NCBI GenBank assembly: GCA_014529385.2
Contig: CM043948.1
Span: 78,931,291-78,995,290 of the forward strand
Reading direction: 5' to 3'
Length of the DNA: 64,000 bases
Source: Adiantum capillus-veneris
Taxonomy: Eukaryota; Streptophyta; Polypodiopsida; Polypodiales; Pteridaceae
Shown here: positions 44,471-55,333 of the stretch, in pieces
How positions within the stretch are numbered: the stretch's first letter is position 1
How the letters are laid out: the number at the start of each line of letters is the position of its first letter
The notes under the pieces: model-generated
Told to the model about the DNA's origin: nothing
Database searches by the model: none
The model's input: only the letters and a program-made list of their open reading frames with translations
Translations under genes and position numbers: made by a program

Positions 44471-45660
44471 TTAAAAAGGGGGAAGGATTCTTTTTGGCAA
44501 AATCTTGTGTGCATTTCTTAATTTTAGTAGGCACATTCGGAGGGTGCATCTCTGTACATTTTTGATGGGCCTAAATGGAAAAGCTGCAACGCATGGGGAC
44601 CACATACCAAGTGGAGGAGCGTGTTGTTTTTTACCAAAAGGATAGGTATCACCTCCCCACTCATAGCATGGACCTTCTTGTTTCATAGTTGGTGATTGAG
44701 CCAATGGTTGTTCTTGCCTTGTGAGGATGTTCTTTGAACCATACTCCGGATTGGCTATGAACATGAGCGTATTTGCATCCGCATGGAGTACTGGTTTCTC
44801 ATGGGTTGTGGCACATATGTTCGCTGAGTGTAGTTGACTAGTACTCTACCATCATTCAAAAGAGGTGGTTGTTGCCCTAGCACACATTGTGGCTTTGGCT
44901 GACTACCACACCTTGGAGTGGGGTGATCCCCTCCATAAGTATTACACCTCCTCAATTGAGGCTGTTGTACATTCAAATTTTTTTTGTAGCCTTGGTTTAT
45001 TCTTGTAATTACCCCCTTGACCACTTGATCAATGATTGGTTCCCAAGGAGTTTGAACATCCTTCTTTGTTGTTGATTCGCTCTTTGGAGATGAGGCACTA
45101 CAAGTCGTGTTGTTTGTATGTTCAGTCACCTCTCCGTAGGCCTTACAATTGTCAACTAGGTATAGAGCTTCTCTAGTGACTGGATCGAACGTTGTGCATC
45201 CTTTTAGATGTAGATTCTTTTTGAGAGTTTCATTACTCAAGCCCTCTATGAAGAGAACTGATAATATTTCATCTTGTGGTAGATCTCTCATAGGATATCT
45301 GTCTATGTCCTATTTGAAGCGAAGCAAAGCTTCCTTCACTCTTTCATTCTTTTTCTATTTGAAAGTGTAGATTTGGGACACTGTGTTGTGTTTGATTCCC
45401 CTTTTTGAACTCCACGGTGAATTCATGCAAGATTTGTGCTATGTTGGGAAATCATCCGTATTCAATGGTTGGAACCAAGTCAACGCTATTCCTTTCAATG
45501 TTAACCCAAATACCTCGTATTGAGTATGAAAATTTGCAATTTGCTCCACTGTCAACACATGTTTGAAGAGTGAGACATGATCATATGGATCCTTCGACCC
45601 ATCGTATTTTGTCTTGACACATTGGGCCATTGATATGGTCTTAATTTTTGTTATTCAGCC
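44471..45660 (-). pseudogene. Gag of a second Ty3-like element, broken
   Basis: Minus-strand Gag homologous to the one at 29.2-31.3 kb. The frame 45630-45439 reads CVKTKYDGSKDPYDHVSLFK and FGLTLKGIALTWFQPLN. The frame 45291-44755 continues with FIEGLSNETLKKNLHLKG, EALYLVDNCKAYGEV, a degenerate knuckle CNTYGGDHPTPRC (second Cys is Tyr) and CVLGQQPPLLNDGRVLVNY. The last is the linker motif also seen in the other element. A further frame (44764-44471) lacks motifs. Frameshifts lie near 45430 and 44770. No protease or polymerase follows toward lower coordinates. Confidence 0.8.
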
Positions 45661-45811
45661 ACTAATCTAACCAATTTATGGTCTCTTGGAAAGAAGTCTC
45701 TCGCTCTCTCCTCTCGTCTTGGAGAAAATCCCGATGGAATCCTCTCTGATGTGTTTTTTCGCATAATTTTTTACTGAAAGTAGTAGAGATCGGAGTACCT
45801 TTGTACGTATA

Positions 45812-46183
45812 TCATTCTAAGTCAATTGGATTGACAAGTTTGTACTCTCTTCCATACTTATCTACCACCAAAACTTGCACTTCCTGAGAATCCGTATATG
45901 TGAATTCATAGAGATTCTTATGGAATGGCATCTCTCCATCATAAGGTTCTACACACTTGTAGAAGATATATGAATCTCCATTTGTGAACCTATACAAGCC
46001 CTCATGAGTGTAATCTATAAGCACTCTCATGGATTCATTGGCTTTGATGAATCTCACATTTGGTTTGTTGATCAAAGGATGCCTATCCTCTAGGTATTCT
46101 CCCAATCCCCCTGTTGTCGGTATTGAAACATTTTTCATGTCTCTGAGTGGAGTAGAGAACCCTAGTGGTGGATGATTTATCAT
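45812..46183 (-). CDS. Small ORF upstream of gag (conserved in two elements)
   Basis: Minus-strand ORF of 123 residues between the palindromic leader and gag. It aligns with the 110-residue ORF at 28854-29186 through EGLYRFTNGD, YKCVEPYDGE, KNLYEFTY and LVVDKYGREYKLV, with the stop within a few codons of the same position. It remains open while the gag beside it is broken. That may reflect constraint or simply its small size. No known domain, no signal peptide. Function unknown. Confidence 0.7.
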   Translation of the reverse strand: MINHPPLGFSTPLRDMKNVSIPTTGGLGEYLEDRHPLINKPNVRFIKANESMRVLIDYTHEGLYRFTNGDSYIFYKCVEPYDGEMPFHKNLYEFTYTDSQEVQVLVVDKYGREYKLVNPIDLE

Positions 46184-48974
46184 GTTTAAAGCTCACTCAA
46201 AACTCTCAAGATAGTCTTTGACAAGCCCAACTTGGCTTAGTGCAACTTATCCCTTTTTGCCCCTGGTCAGGTCTCTCAAAAGTTAGAAACTTGTGACTCT
46301 TTTGGTCTCTGGGAACTAGTCTTGGATACCCTAAAAGTTTGGAATCAGGAAACCTAGAAAAATTCAGCTCTAAAACCTAGACTAGTCTAGGTGTGTGCTA
46401 TTGCCCGTAAGCTATCTTCCTTGCTATACCTGACTCAATTTGGAGTTGTCGATCAAAAGGTAGAGAAATTTTAGTGAATTGCACTTGAAACAACACTCAA
46501 AATAGTCTTAGGACTAGAACACAACAACTTTGGCTTGTACCTTGGCCTACCAAAGGTATTTTTAGCTCAAACTTGAGATTTGGGATGTACTCATATATGT
46601 CTACAATATCACAAACTCAGATACCCCACTATGCTGAGATACATGGATTGCGATCCATGCTCGTCTGTCATTGGTTTTTTCAAATTTTGACTATGTGTAG
46701 ATAAGGTTATATGCAGGCCATATACCAATTTTCATCAAATTTTGAGGCTGAGGTACATGGATCGCGATCCATGTTCAACCACATCTAGACTTGATCTCTT
46801 GGCAGCTTGTTACACTCCATGTCCACCACCTAAATCTCAAATCTTTTTGGATTTGGACTTGGTTTGATAGGTCAAATAGCCAACACTAGGTCTGCACAAC
46901 GGTTTTCTGTTTGTCACCTGTTTTCTCCCTTTTGACCCAAATTTGCTCAATTTTCCAAAACTGGACTTGGGAATATGTTTCCTTGTGCATGCACTACTAA
47001 TCTAGAAAGTTTCAGGTCAAGTTGTCACTACGGGTACATGGATCGCGATTCATGTTTGGAGCCCAAATTGACTTCTCTTGGTACCATCAAATTCAACGTG
47101 ATTAGGAGATCCTATGGTATCATTTTTTTTGAAAATTGACCTCTAGATCTAAATTTAGGTCAATTTTGGCAATTTTTCAGAGTACATGGTAGTTATGGAC
47201 TTTTGGTTTGGTTTTTGATATCCAAATTCAGTTTCAAAAGACCACTAGACTCCCTGTGATGTCCTCTAGCTATGATGCAAGTTTGGGATCAATCTGTGAC
47301 AAAGGAACACGGTCGCGATCCATGTACCTCTGTGTCAGATGGTAATGAAACTTGACTCACAACTTCCCCTTGGTCCACTGATCCCTGCTATATGGTTTTT
47401 GTGTGATTTGGATCACTTTAGGTCAACCAAAAGTCAATACCTAGGTCTGTTTTAGGATTTCCTCTTTGTACTATTTTTGACTCTTTTCACCCACTTTTTG
47501 AACTTTTTTGACAAAATTTCTATGGGGACTTTTGTTCACAATGGTATCTACTACAGGGTGACAAAATTTATGTCCAAAAATTCCTCAAGGGTACATGGAT
47601 TGCGATCCATGTTCCACCGCTTTTGGATGTGAATCTTTGGTGTGTTGATAACTTATGATGTTTGTTGCTTGCTCCACACATCTTTTTGACTTTGGATCAG
47701 TTTTGGTCACTCAAAATTGACTTCTCCAGTCTGTTGTGACAGTTTTAGCAATGTTCTGTTTTGGCTCTTTTGACCAATTTTCACAACTTTTTTGTATTTA
47801 GTTCTTTTGGGAAAAGTGTTTGTCTATGTCTTAGCTACCTACTCCTCAAATCTTATGAAAAAATTTCAATTTTTTTTCATGAGGTACATGAATCGCAAAT
47901 AAAGTTTTGTTGGTACCATTAGAATCAACATGTTTACTGGATGCTATGGTATCAAAAGTTTTGGATTTGGACTAGTTTTTGTCATTCAAAAGAAAGTTTT
48001 TTTGTTTGTCCTGCTGTTTTTGGCTAGTTTCTCTATTTGGCTATTTTGACCAATTTTTTTCCATTATTTGACATGCTTTCTTTTGACAAAGTTCTTCCAC
48101 TAGTTATCAGGAATGCACTTGTCAAATATTAGCCCCAAATGTCAAAAATATACATGGATTGCAATCCATGTTTGACAGCATTTTTTTATGAATTTTGTTT
48201 TGTTGGTTCTCTATCCACTGTAGAAGCAAAATCTCACCCCTTTTTGAATTTGGATCCCAAAAACTTTTTAAAAACCCAACTTTTGTGTCTGCAATGCCTA
48301 TTTTGCTGTTTTTGCCCTACCAACCAATTTTAATGTGATTTTTGAGTTTTTCTTTCAAGAAAACTTGATCAGAGAAATATCCCACTGATGGACAATGTCA
48401 CTGGTCACTTTTCACCAAAATGGTCTCTGAGGTACATGGATCACAATGCATGTTCCTCCACAGAATCTCGCCAAACTTCTCATATTGCTTTCAGATAGTC
48501 TGCTAATGCCCTTGATCCACAATTTTTTTGAATTTGGATCACTTTTGAGCTCTCTACCATCAAATTTTTTGAATTTCAGAGTTATGGTCATTTTTGCCAA
48601 AATATGGTTTTCACCCTTTTTTCCCTCAATCTTTTAGCCCAAATTTGATGGGGGTAGTTTCTAATTACCCTACTGCCAAGTACTGAAATGAAACATGGAA
48701 TAAAATCAAACAAAACAATACAAAATAAAGTCAAAACAAAAAACGGAACAACATTCTAAGAGCATAGAGAAAATCGGAGAATGAAATTCTTTTGGCTATC
48801 TCACTCATAACTCTCTTTACTTCTCAAGAATAGATCCTCAACTTCTAGACTCTATCAAGCACTACACCCCGTGTCTAGCTGCTTCACTGCTACGGTGTAA
48901 ATGGAATGGAGAGAAAATCTTCACAAAAGAATGCTCTAAATACGCACTAGGTCACTCACCATCTAAGGATCATA
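46184..48974 (-). other. 2.8-kb leader with about 280-bp diverged repeats
   Basis: No convincing gene. On the plus strand, units of 266-293 bases recur with phrases such as TTTTGACCAATTTT, GAATTTGGAT.A.TTTT and CATGGTACCATCA-like words, each carrying one palindrome. It occupies the same place as the 26.5-28.9 kb leader, between the primer site and the small ORF. Confidence 0.7.
46640..48453 (-). repeat. Array of eight palindromes, consensus ACATGGATCGCGATCCATGT
   Basis: Sites start at 46640, 46755, 47036, 47307, 47593, 47886, 48152 and 48434. Except for the first step (115) the spacing is 266-293 bases. Site 46755 is the perfect 20-base palindrome. 46640 and 47593 have one C-to-T change in the core, and 47036 one in an arm. 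47307 has lost one base. 48152 reads ATTGCAAT at the centre and is again a perfect palindrome. 48434 has several changes. 47886 keeps one arm. GGTAC or GGGTAC usually precedes the site. Confidence 0.92.
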
Positions 48975-48992
48975 TCTAGCGCAGCGACGACA
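48975..48992 (-). promoter_or_regulatory. Degenerate primer-binding site, tRNA-Asp type
   Basis: The minus strand reads TGTCGTCGCTGCGCTAGA one base after the LTR end (CTAACA). It aligns with TGGCGCCGCTGCCGGGGA at 26456 in the same position, with about six changes. Confidence 0.6.
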
Positions 48993-48993
48993 A

Positions 48994-49507
48994 TGTTAGC
49001 GGGTCACCCTGATGGACATCTGCAACATAGCTTTCTGGCACTAACATAATGTCAATAATCAGGGAAAGTGACTCGGATGGGGCACAGAGAGTCTATGAGA
49101 TCGTCAACCTTATGAAGTGAACCTTAAAAAGCGAACACACTATCTCAACAAGCAATCCAACACTCAATGATCAGGGAAATCTGCCTATGTCCTTTGTCAT
49201 GGCTCAAGGTCATCACGTCATTTCGGCACTCAAATGGATTTGAAATGCAACAAAACTTTAGGAGGAGGTCTAGGACACCTAGGGGCACTATTCTACCAAG
49301 TCTGGTCGCAATCTGACAAGGTACTAAAATCACGATCCATCATGAAAAAGGTCGTGAAAATTGCATCAGAACATGCCAGAAATGTTGTGCTATGGTCTAT
49401 GCTATGGTCTAAGAACACTCTCCTATGGTCAAAACGTCTAAAAATAGTGATTTAAGCACTCAAAATTGTAATTAAGGCTCACTGACACGTAGTCGCGAAC
49501 CACAACA
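48994..49507 (-). mobile_element. Candidate 5' LTR of the second Ty3-like element (514 bp)
   Basis: On the minus strand it begins TGTTGTGGTTCGCGACTA and ends CCCGCTAACA next to the degenerate primer site. The beginning aligns with TGTTGCGGATTATGACTA at 25572, supporting the outer boundary. No second LTR was found. Confidence 0.65.
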
Positions 49508-49991
49508 AAATTGACAGTGCTTACACTAGAATGAAAGAGAAGAGAAAGAGGAACACAACACAAACTGATTACCATTCATTAAGTGCAATATTATAATTGG
49601 AGCAGCTCGTAGCTTGAGGATTACTATGTTTTTAGAGCTGCTTTCTTCTCTCCATATAAGCCTCCTTTCACATTAAGGTTATTGACCTTTATACCCAGGG
49701 CATTCTAAATGGCCAGTGGCCGGCTCACATGTACCTTTACAATTTTCATGACAGAATTACAACTCAGGGAATTGGATGCTACTCTGAATTAGGATTTACA
49801 CAGAGTATTACTACACTAGCTCGCCAAAATAATAGACTACAAATGTGGTGTCCGGCTACGTGTCCGGCCAGGTGGACGTTTGTTTGATCTGTCCTCAAAC
49901 ATAGTTACAGGGAATAGAACATGTACATAGATGCTACTGTGAGTAGTGTTGTAGTATACCCCTTGTAAATACGCTTGCTTTTGATAAGTCA
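49508..49991. other. No recognisable gene
   Basis: Contains TCCGGCTACGTGTCCGGCCA near 49852 and CCGGCTCAC near 49730 but no coding motif. It could be an LTR of the adjacent RT fragment's element, without proof. Confidence 0.4.
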
Positions 49992-50720
49992 ATGAAAAGT
50001 TTAGTTTCCACATACGTAGTTTTTGTTAAAGAGTCCATAAATGATTCTAATGTTTTATCAAATCAAAGTGGTAGGAATCAAGAGGAGTTAGAGTTGTCTA
50101 ATTTTCTAAGTAGATTTCAAAATGTTTTATCGATGACATCCCCGAAGAGTTACCTCCAAAACGAGGGGATGATGACCATACAATAGAGCTTCTCCCCGGG
50201 ATCTCACCACCCAATAAGCCTTTCTATTGAGTTTCACAAGCTCAACAATAGGAGATCATGAGGCAAGTACATAATTTGGTTGAGAAAGGGATGGTGAGGC
50301 CTAGCTCCTCTCCTTTCTCTTCACCAATTCTTCTATGAAAAATAAATATGGCACATACCATATGTGTGTTGATTACAGGGCACTAAAGAGGATCACTATC
50401 AAAAACATATTCCCCTATACCAAGGGTATAAGGTCTGTTTGATAAGTTATAAGGATCCACCTACTTTAGTAGGATTGACCTTAAAAGTGGCTATCATCAA
50501 ATAAGGATAGTCCATGAAGATATTGCAAAGATCGCTTTTTCCCACAATGTTTGGTCTTTATGAATAGCTTGCCATGCCTTTTGGATTGACGAATGCTTTA
50601 GCAACATTCAACTGTTTAATGGAGAAAATTTTTAGGCCCTACCGCTAGTTCACCAGAGTACTCTTTGATGATATCATCATCTACTCCAATTCTCTCAAGG
50701 AGCATAGGCAACACCTATAG
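49992..50720 (+). pseudogene. Ty3/gypsy reverse transcriptase fragment
   Basis: Shifted plus-strand frames read, in order, a spacer ending IPEELPPKRGDDDHTIELLP and PPNKPFY, then MRQVHNLVEKGMVRPSSSPF, GSTYFSRIDLKSGYHQIRIV, a segment equivalent to LAMPFGLTNA, and the catalytic box VLFDDIIIYSN near 50660. This is the entry, fingers and palm of a Ty3/gypsy polymerase. The fragment stops shortly after the palm (about 50720). Many frameshifts and stops. No gag, integrase or LTR of this copy is evident nearby. Confidence 0.85.
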
Positions 50721-52059
50721 GTAATCTTTCAAGTTTGGAGAGAGAATAACACTATAAGAGGAAAATTCCAAAACCACTGGCATTGCCGCAGAAAAACAAA
50801 GAAAATAGAAAGAGAAAATATTGTGTGTGCGGCCATACCAACGATAAAATACGCAATAGTGGATAAACAAAAATATAGGTCGTAATAGTCGTGGGAATAT
50901 ACCCGTGACTATTACCGCGTGCATTGCCGTCTTGATATTACCACATATATTACCACTAAAAACGTAATCAAAAATAAAGAATTGGGTGGCTCAAATGGGC
51001 ACCTTTACTTTTGACTTTCATAAAACATATGAAACATCAATTGTTTTTTGAAAGAGCATACAAAAAAAAATAAAAAAAATTGGATATACTTTACCTTGGC
51101 AATTAATGAGCAAAAAATCAACTATTTAAAAAGTTACAAATAAAATCAAAATAGTTGTATATACATTGTGCCACATTGGGACTTTATGAGAGTTTAGACA
51201 AATAATTTTCTATCTAATCCTCCTCCCTCATCGTCATCCATAGAACGTATGTTTGATCGCCCTGATTCTACATAAACCCAACCAGATTAAACAAATATCA
51301 ACAACTCAAACCAATTAATACAGTATCATTTATTTAAACTTACCGTTTGTAGTAATCCAATCGCTGCATTGAAATGTTTGCGAGAGACGTGGTTGTTCTC
51401 CAACAACCATCGCCAAGTTTTAAATTTTGTATGCCGCTCTCAAAACTTGACCATCTATCTAGTTGGTCGACTAAGAGTGATATTCTCCTAAGTTAGCAAT
51501 ATTAGCAAAAAATCATCAACTAAAATCTTTATAATCACCAATTTAGGTTGTAATTTAACCAATATTATATATTTGTCCTTCCATATGCTGCTTTGGCTCT
51601 CAAGCCATAGTGCGTGCGAGTTTTTTTGGCCCGAGCTTCGTGTTGTTGTCTGTAGGATGAGCCTGTTCTAGCTTGATCACTCTTTTCTTGCATTGCCCAC
51701 TCTTACTCCGCATTTGCCATGTTACCACTCTGATAGCTCTTGTCTGGATCTCTAACTTGGTTGACCGCTCCGCACCGTACATTGCACTGCTTTTTTTTCA
51801 AACAAAAATATTATATAACCCCATAACCACTGTTATGAAAAACGTTGATCAAGAGCATTTGAAAATATACCATGCAATACATCCTCAATGTAGCATGTAT
51901 GATCGAGAAACTATATCCCTCTCTTTCTATATCTCTATCTCTCACCCTCCCTTTCCGTCTCTCTCTCTCTCGCTCTCTCTCTCTCCATCCCTCTCCCTCT
52001 CTGGCTCTTTATCCCGCTATAGCCTATCTCTATTTATGAGCAATGGAAGGCTTTGCTGT
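50721..52059. other. No recognisable gene; CT-rich tract
   Basis: AT-rich sequence without motifs, ending in an impure CT-rich tract (about 51945-52010). Its last bases are the left flank of the Ty3/gypsy insertion. They would join the LINE-like sequence at 61976 once that insertion is removed. Confidence 0.55.
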
Positions 52060-52060
52060 A

Positions 52061-52064
52061 ACAG
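52061..52064. repeat. Target-site duplication ACAG (left)
   Basis: ACAG precedes the 5' LTR and follows the 3' LTR (61976-61979). It could be 5 bp (AACAG) if the final A of the LTR is counted. Confidence 0.75.
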
Positions 52065-54003
52065 TGAGGCAAGCTTTTCCATGCATGGGAACCCCCCCAT
52101 ATATCTTTGCCCTTTTACCAAAATATTTCCTATTATATAAGTTACTTTTGATTTTTCTTTCATTTTTCACAAAAGTTTTAGCCTTTATTAAATAAATAAG
52201 ACTTATGCTAATCAATCACGATGTAGCATAAATAAGTAAGCTTTCTTTGTTGATATCTCTTTTAACCTTAAATATTAAATATATATATTCTAAATTACAT
52301 TATATAGTTTAGTATTTTCTAATATATTTTTCATGTATATATATTATTCCACTCTACCAAATATTTTATTCACTAGTTTTCATTTTCAAACCTCAACCCC
52401 ACTTTCAAATTTCAATAATACCTCCATCTTGATGATTGCCAATCTTTTCAAAACTCTAGGTCATGTTTTCATACACATGAACGAGCTTACACTTGAAGGC
52501 AAGAGAGAAGTCCACTCAAAAGGGACCACAAAAAGACCTTCGCAACCACAAATAATACATTATTTGGCTGAATTTTTTAAGTAGAGAATAACCCCGACTC
52601 TGAAGAAGCGTTCAACATGAAAGATGTAGCTCGTGACCTCAACTTTTAGCTCATTTGTTTTCAAAAATTTTGGAGTTATGAACATTGAGATATGATTTTT
52701 GTAGTGGACCCCAGTTTTCTCATGTAATGGTGACACAGGCCATCCCCAATTTTCTTCCCTCTAGAATGGCTATGGTTCTACAAGTCTTCAAGCATGATTA
52801 CAAGAGACAAGGCTCTTTTAATGAGGTCTTGGCAAGTCTAGAGTGATTCTATCACCATTTTTGGAGGATCCATCCTCATCAACAACTATCCACCTTTGAC
52901 AATCTCTCTTGTAAATTTCTTACCTCTCTCTTCTCTCCCTAATAAGCTTATGTCTAACCAAAGCTAGACTATTGTAAATATCTCCTATCCTCTACATCCT
53001 ACCCATATTCTCTCATCTTCTCTCTCTATTGACTATGGTATTTTAAATAATGAGGAGACAAGATGGGAGCCACAGTCACATGCACCCCATTTTCCTAGTC
53101 ACCAAAGTGGGACACTCACCTCAAATAGAAATATTGTTAAATCTTCCCCTCCTTCCCTATATAAGGAGACCATGAGAGCTCACTTGGAAAGACACACACA
53201 CACACACACCTATCCATACACACTCTTGTGCTACATGCTTGTAGCATGAACCCTAATCACATAATCACAACACCATCATTATCACCATCACCATGCACAA
53301 AAGATGAGCACCACACCTCCACACCACTTGTAATTAAGGGTTGAAGGCACAATTTCAAGAAGAAGAAGGGTGGACACACTATTGATATTCCTCGCCATCA
53401 ACTCCCATCTCTCCATTATGCCTCCTACGATCTTGTGCCCTTCTCATTTTCCTGCCATACGCTACCTATTGTATTCATCTTTTGCAAGCAATCAACACAC
53501 TCCATCTTGGTGCCATACTTTGCGTCGCTTTGGATACATCTCATTGTGAGTATGGTATATGCTTGTTCCTTGCCTTTTTTTTCTTCTTATGTAAAGGTGT
53601 GCGGATTTGCCACCATACACACACACTCTCTCTCTCCCTCTCATATTCCTATCATCTTGCTACTTCCATCTTGAGGTGTGCGGATTCGCCACCTCTTGTA
53701 TGATAAGTGAGCATACTCGCAAGTTTCCCCTACCTCATTATCTTCCTTAGTAACATGCACGAGTAGCAAGCCCATTCTCACTCATTCACCACTCCTCTCA
53801 CCTTATTCTCCGACCACCCCATTCCACATTTGGGCGTGCATCTTAAAATTGTTGTCCATGGCATGCTTCATTGTGTATATGTATGCGTCCTAGCGCGCAT
53901 ATCTTGCTAGGTGGTGCCCCTATTGTGTATCCCCCATGATGAGGCCATTGTGCATAGTCTTGGTGTAGAGGCCACCGGGTGTATTTTTCACGTTTGTCTC
54001 TCA
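52065..54003 (+). mobile_element. Ty3/gypsy 5' LTR (1,939 bp)
   Basis: Begins TGAGGCAAGCTTTTCC and ends GTTTGTCTCTCA. It aligns over its whole length with the 3' LTR (60039-61975) and largely with the solo LTR at 13112. A TATA box (TATATAA) lies at 53158-53164. The short word GTGTGCGGATT.GCCACC occurs twice. Open frames inside it (53435-53703) are shared with the 3' LTR and show no motif. Confidence 0.95.
53158..53164 (+). promoter_or_regulatory. LTR TATA box
   Basis: TATATAA within CCTTCCCTATATAAGGAG, conserved in all three LTRs of the family. Transcription would start roughly 30 bases downstream. Confidence 0.75.
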
Positions 54004-54005
54004 TT

Positions 54006-54015
54006 TGGTGCCCCC
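54006..54015 (+). promoter_or_regulatory. Primer-binding site
   Basis: TGGTGCCCCC two bases after the LTR end. The TGG start fits the complement of a tRNA CCA end. I cannot name the tRNA from the sequence. Confidence 0.65.
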
Positions 54016-54072
54016 ACAGAGGAGGGCTCTCAAGACCTTCAGTTTACAAGGCTGACATGTTTACTTCTCTTC

Positions 54073-54330
54073 ATGGACGAATGGCTTCTTGAATTCTCTA
54101 ATTGGACCACTGAAGAGGAGGAGCTTCAAGAAGGCTTGACTCAAGTCATCAAGACACTCTTGCCAAGGTGTTGTATTGTTAGCATAGAAGAGGTGGTAAG
54201 ACCCTCTTTCCCTACTGAAATTGTTTACATTTCTCATCATCCTCGCAAGCGTAAAAGCAAGGCAAAAGTTGCATCATGCTCACATTGTAGCCAAAAACCG
54301 CACCTTCGACATGAGTGCAACCCAAAGTGA
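54073..54330 (+). CDS. Accessory ORF with a CCHC zinc knuckle before gag
   Basis: ORF of 85 residues from the first ATG after the primer site. It is acidic at the start (TTEEEELQEGLTQ), then has a basic patch (PRKRKSKAK) and a complete CX2CX4HX4C knuckle, CSHCSQKPHLRHEC, near its C-end. Zinc knuckles normally sit at the C-end of Gag, but the recognisable capsid region lies 1.2 kb further on. The next frame (54330-54667) and the one after (54615-55079) follow in successive phases. The three may thus be one ancestral protein broken by two frameshifts. Function unknown; nucleic-acid binding is likely from the knuckle. Confidence 0.5.
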   Translation: MDEWLLEFSNWTTEEEELQEGLTQVIKTLLPRCCIVSIEEVVRPSFPTEIVYISHHPRKRKSKAKVASCSHCSQKPHLRHECNPK

Positions 54331-55079
54331 AGAAAAGGCCATCATTTTCTCCCTCGACATCCGCACAGGCGTTCTCACATCAGTAGGCTTTCAAGTAGCA
54401 CCAGGCTTCTCTACATCTACATCCACATCTTTCCCACCTATTCCACCTACGCCCACAACAAGCCTTCACAACTTTAGGAAGCTACTACGAACGTGTGGTC
54501 CCTCCCTCTCCCTTACACCAAAAGATTCAAGGGTTTTCCAGTGCCGACAATCAACCCGTCTCCAAAACAAAAGGGTAAATCCTCCAAAGTCTTTCTATAC
54601 CTCACTCTCATCTCATGAGCGAGGAACTAGAAACAGCAGCATGGATTCTACGTCATCTACCGAGTGAAGTGGCGGAGCTTGTCATCGACAAGGTCTTTGA
54701 CACAGGTTTTGCTTGGCGGAAAGACAAGACCCTCCACCTTCAAGGGGTGTTGCTTGTGAATCAAGGCTATGATGACGACTTTACAGCTTGCTATGTATCC
54801 ATCCAACTTGGATTAATACAAGTGGTAAGACTCACCACCTACCTCATCACACCTGTGTATACACTAGATGGCACTCTATCTTGCAGGAAAGTGAAGTTGC
54901 TCAAAGAGAGAGAGTTCAAGATTTTCCAAGAGCTTGCTAGAGGGGCAGTCCTAGAGCTAGAAGACGAAGACAACCTTGTCCTGTGGTACTATAAATTTGA
55001 CCTCGACTACCAAGATCTCTACACCTCCAACTATAACATTCCACCACGAAGAAGAGATCCTTTCCGAATTATCATGTGA
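54331..55079 (+). pseudogene. Unrecognised ORFs between LTR and gag
   Basis: Two overlapping frames. The first (to 54667) is Ser/Thr/Pro-rich and unstructured. The second (54615-55079, 154 residues, starting MSEELETAAWILRHLPSEVA) looks globular: it alternates charged and hydrophobic residues (LVIDKVFDTGFAWRKDKTL, then KLLKEREFKIFQELA) and ends in a basic tail. I know no family for it. It does not resemble the small ORF1 at 28.9 and 46.0 kb. It lies in the sense strand of the element and precedes Gag by about 250 bases. Confidence 0.45.
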
Positions 55080-55333
55080 TGGACCCAGCGCATCAGCCTT
55101 TTGCAAGGAACCAAACTTATGCACCACAACGAATTCAATCAATCAAAGTAATCTTGGACCGCAAGATGTTTTATCAGCAGATCATTACAACCATGTTTGG
55201 TAGAGAACGACTGCAAGAGATAAACACCTCTTCTCTACCCTTTATCCTCCCTATGATTAATCATGAAGTGTCTTTTGATGTAGTTATTTTCATCCTTGTA
55301 TAGTATGTTTTCCATCTACCGAGCACCCATGTA

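Noticed and set aside
53435-53703. Open frames shared by both LTRs (also 61458-61727).
   Set aside because: They are repeated because the LTRs are repeated. They lack motifs, contain dinucleotide-derived runs and differ by indels.
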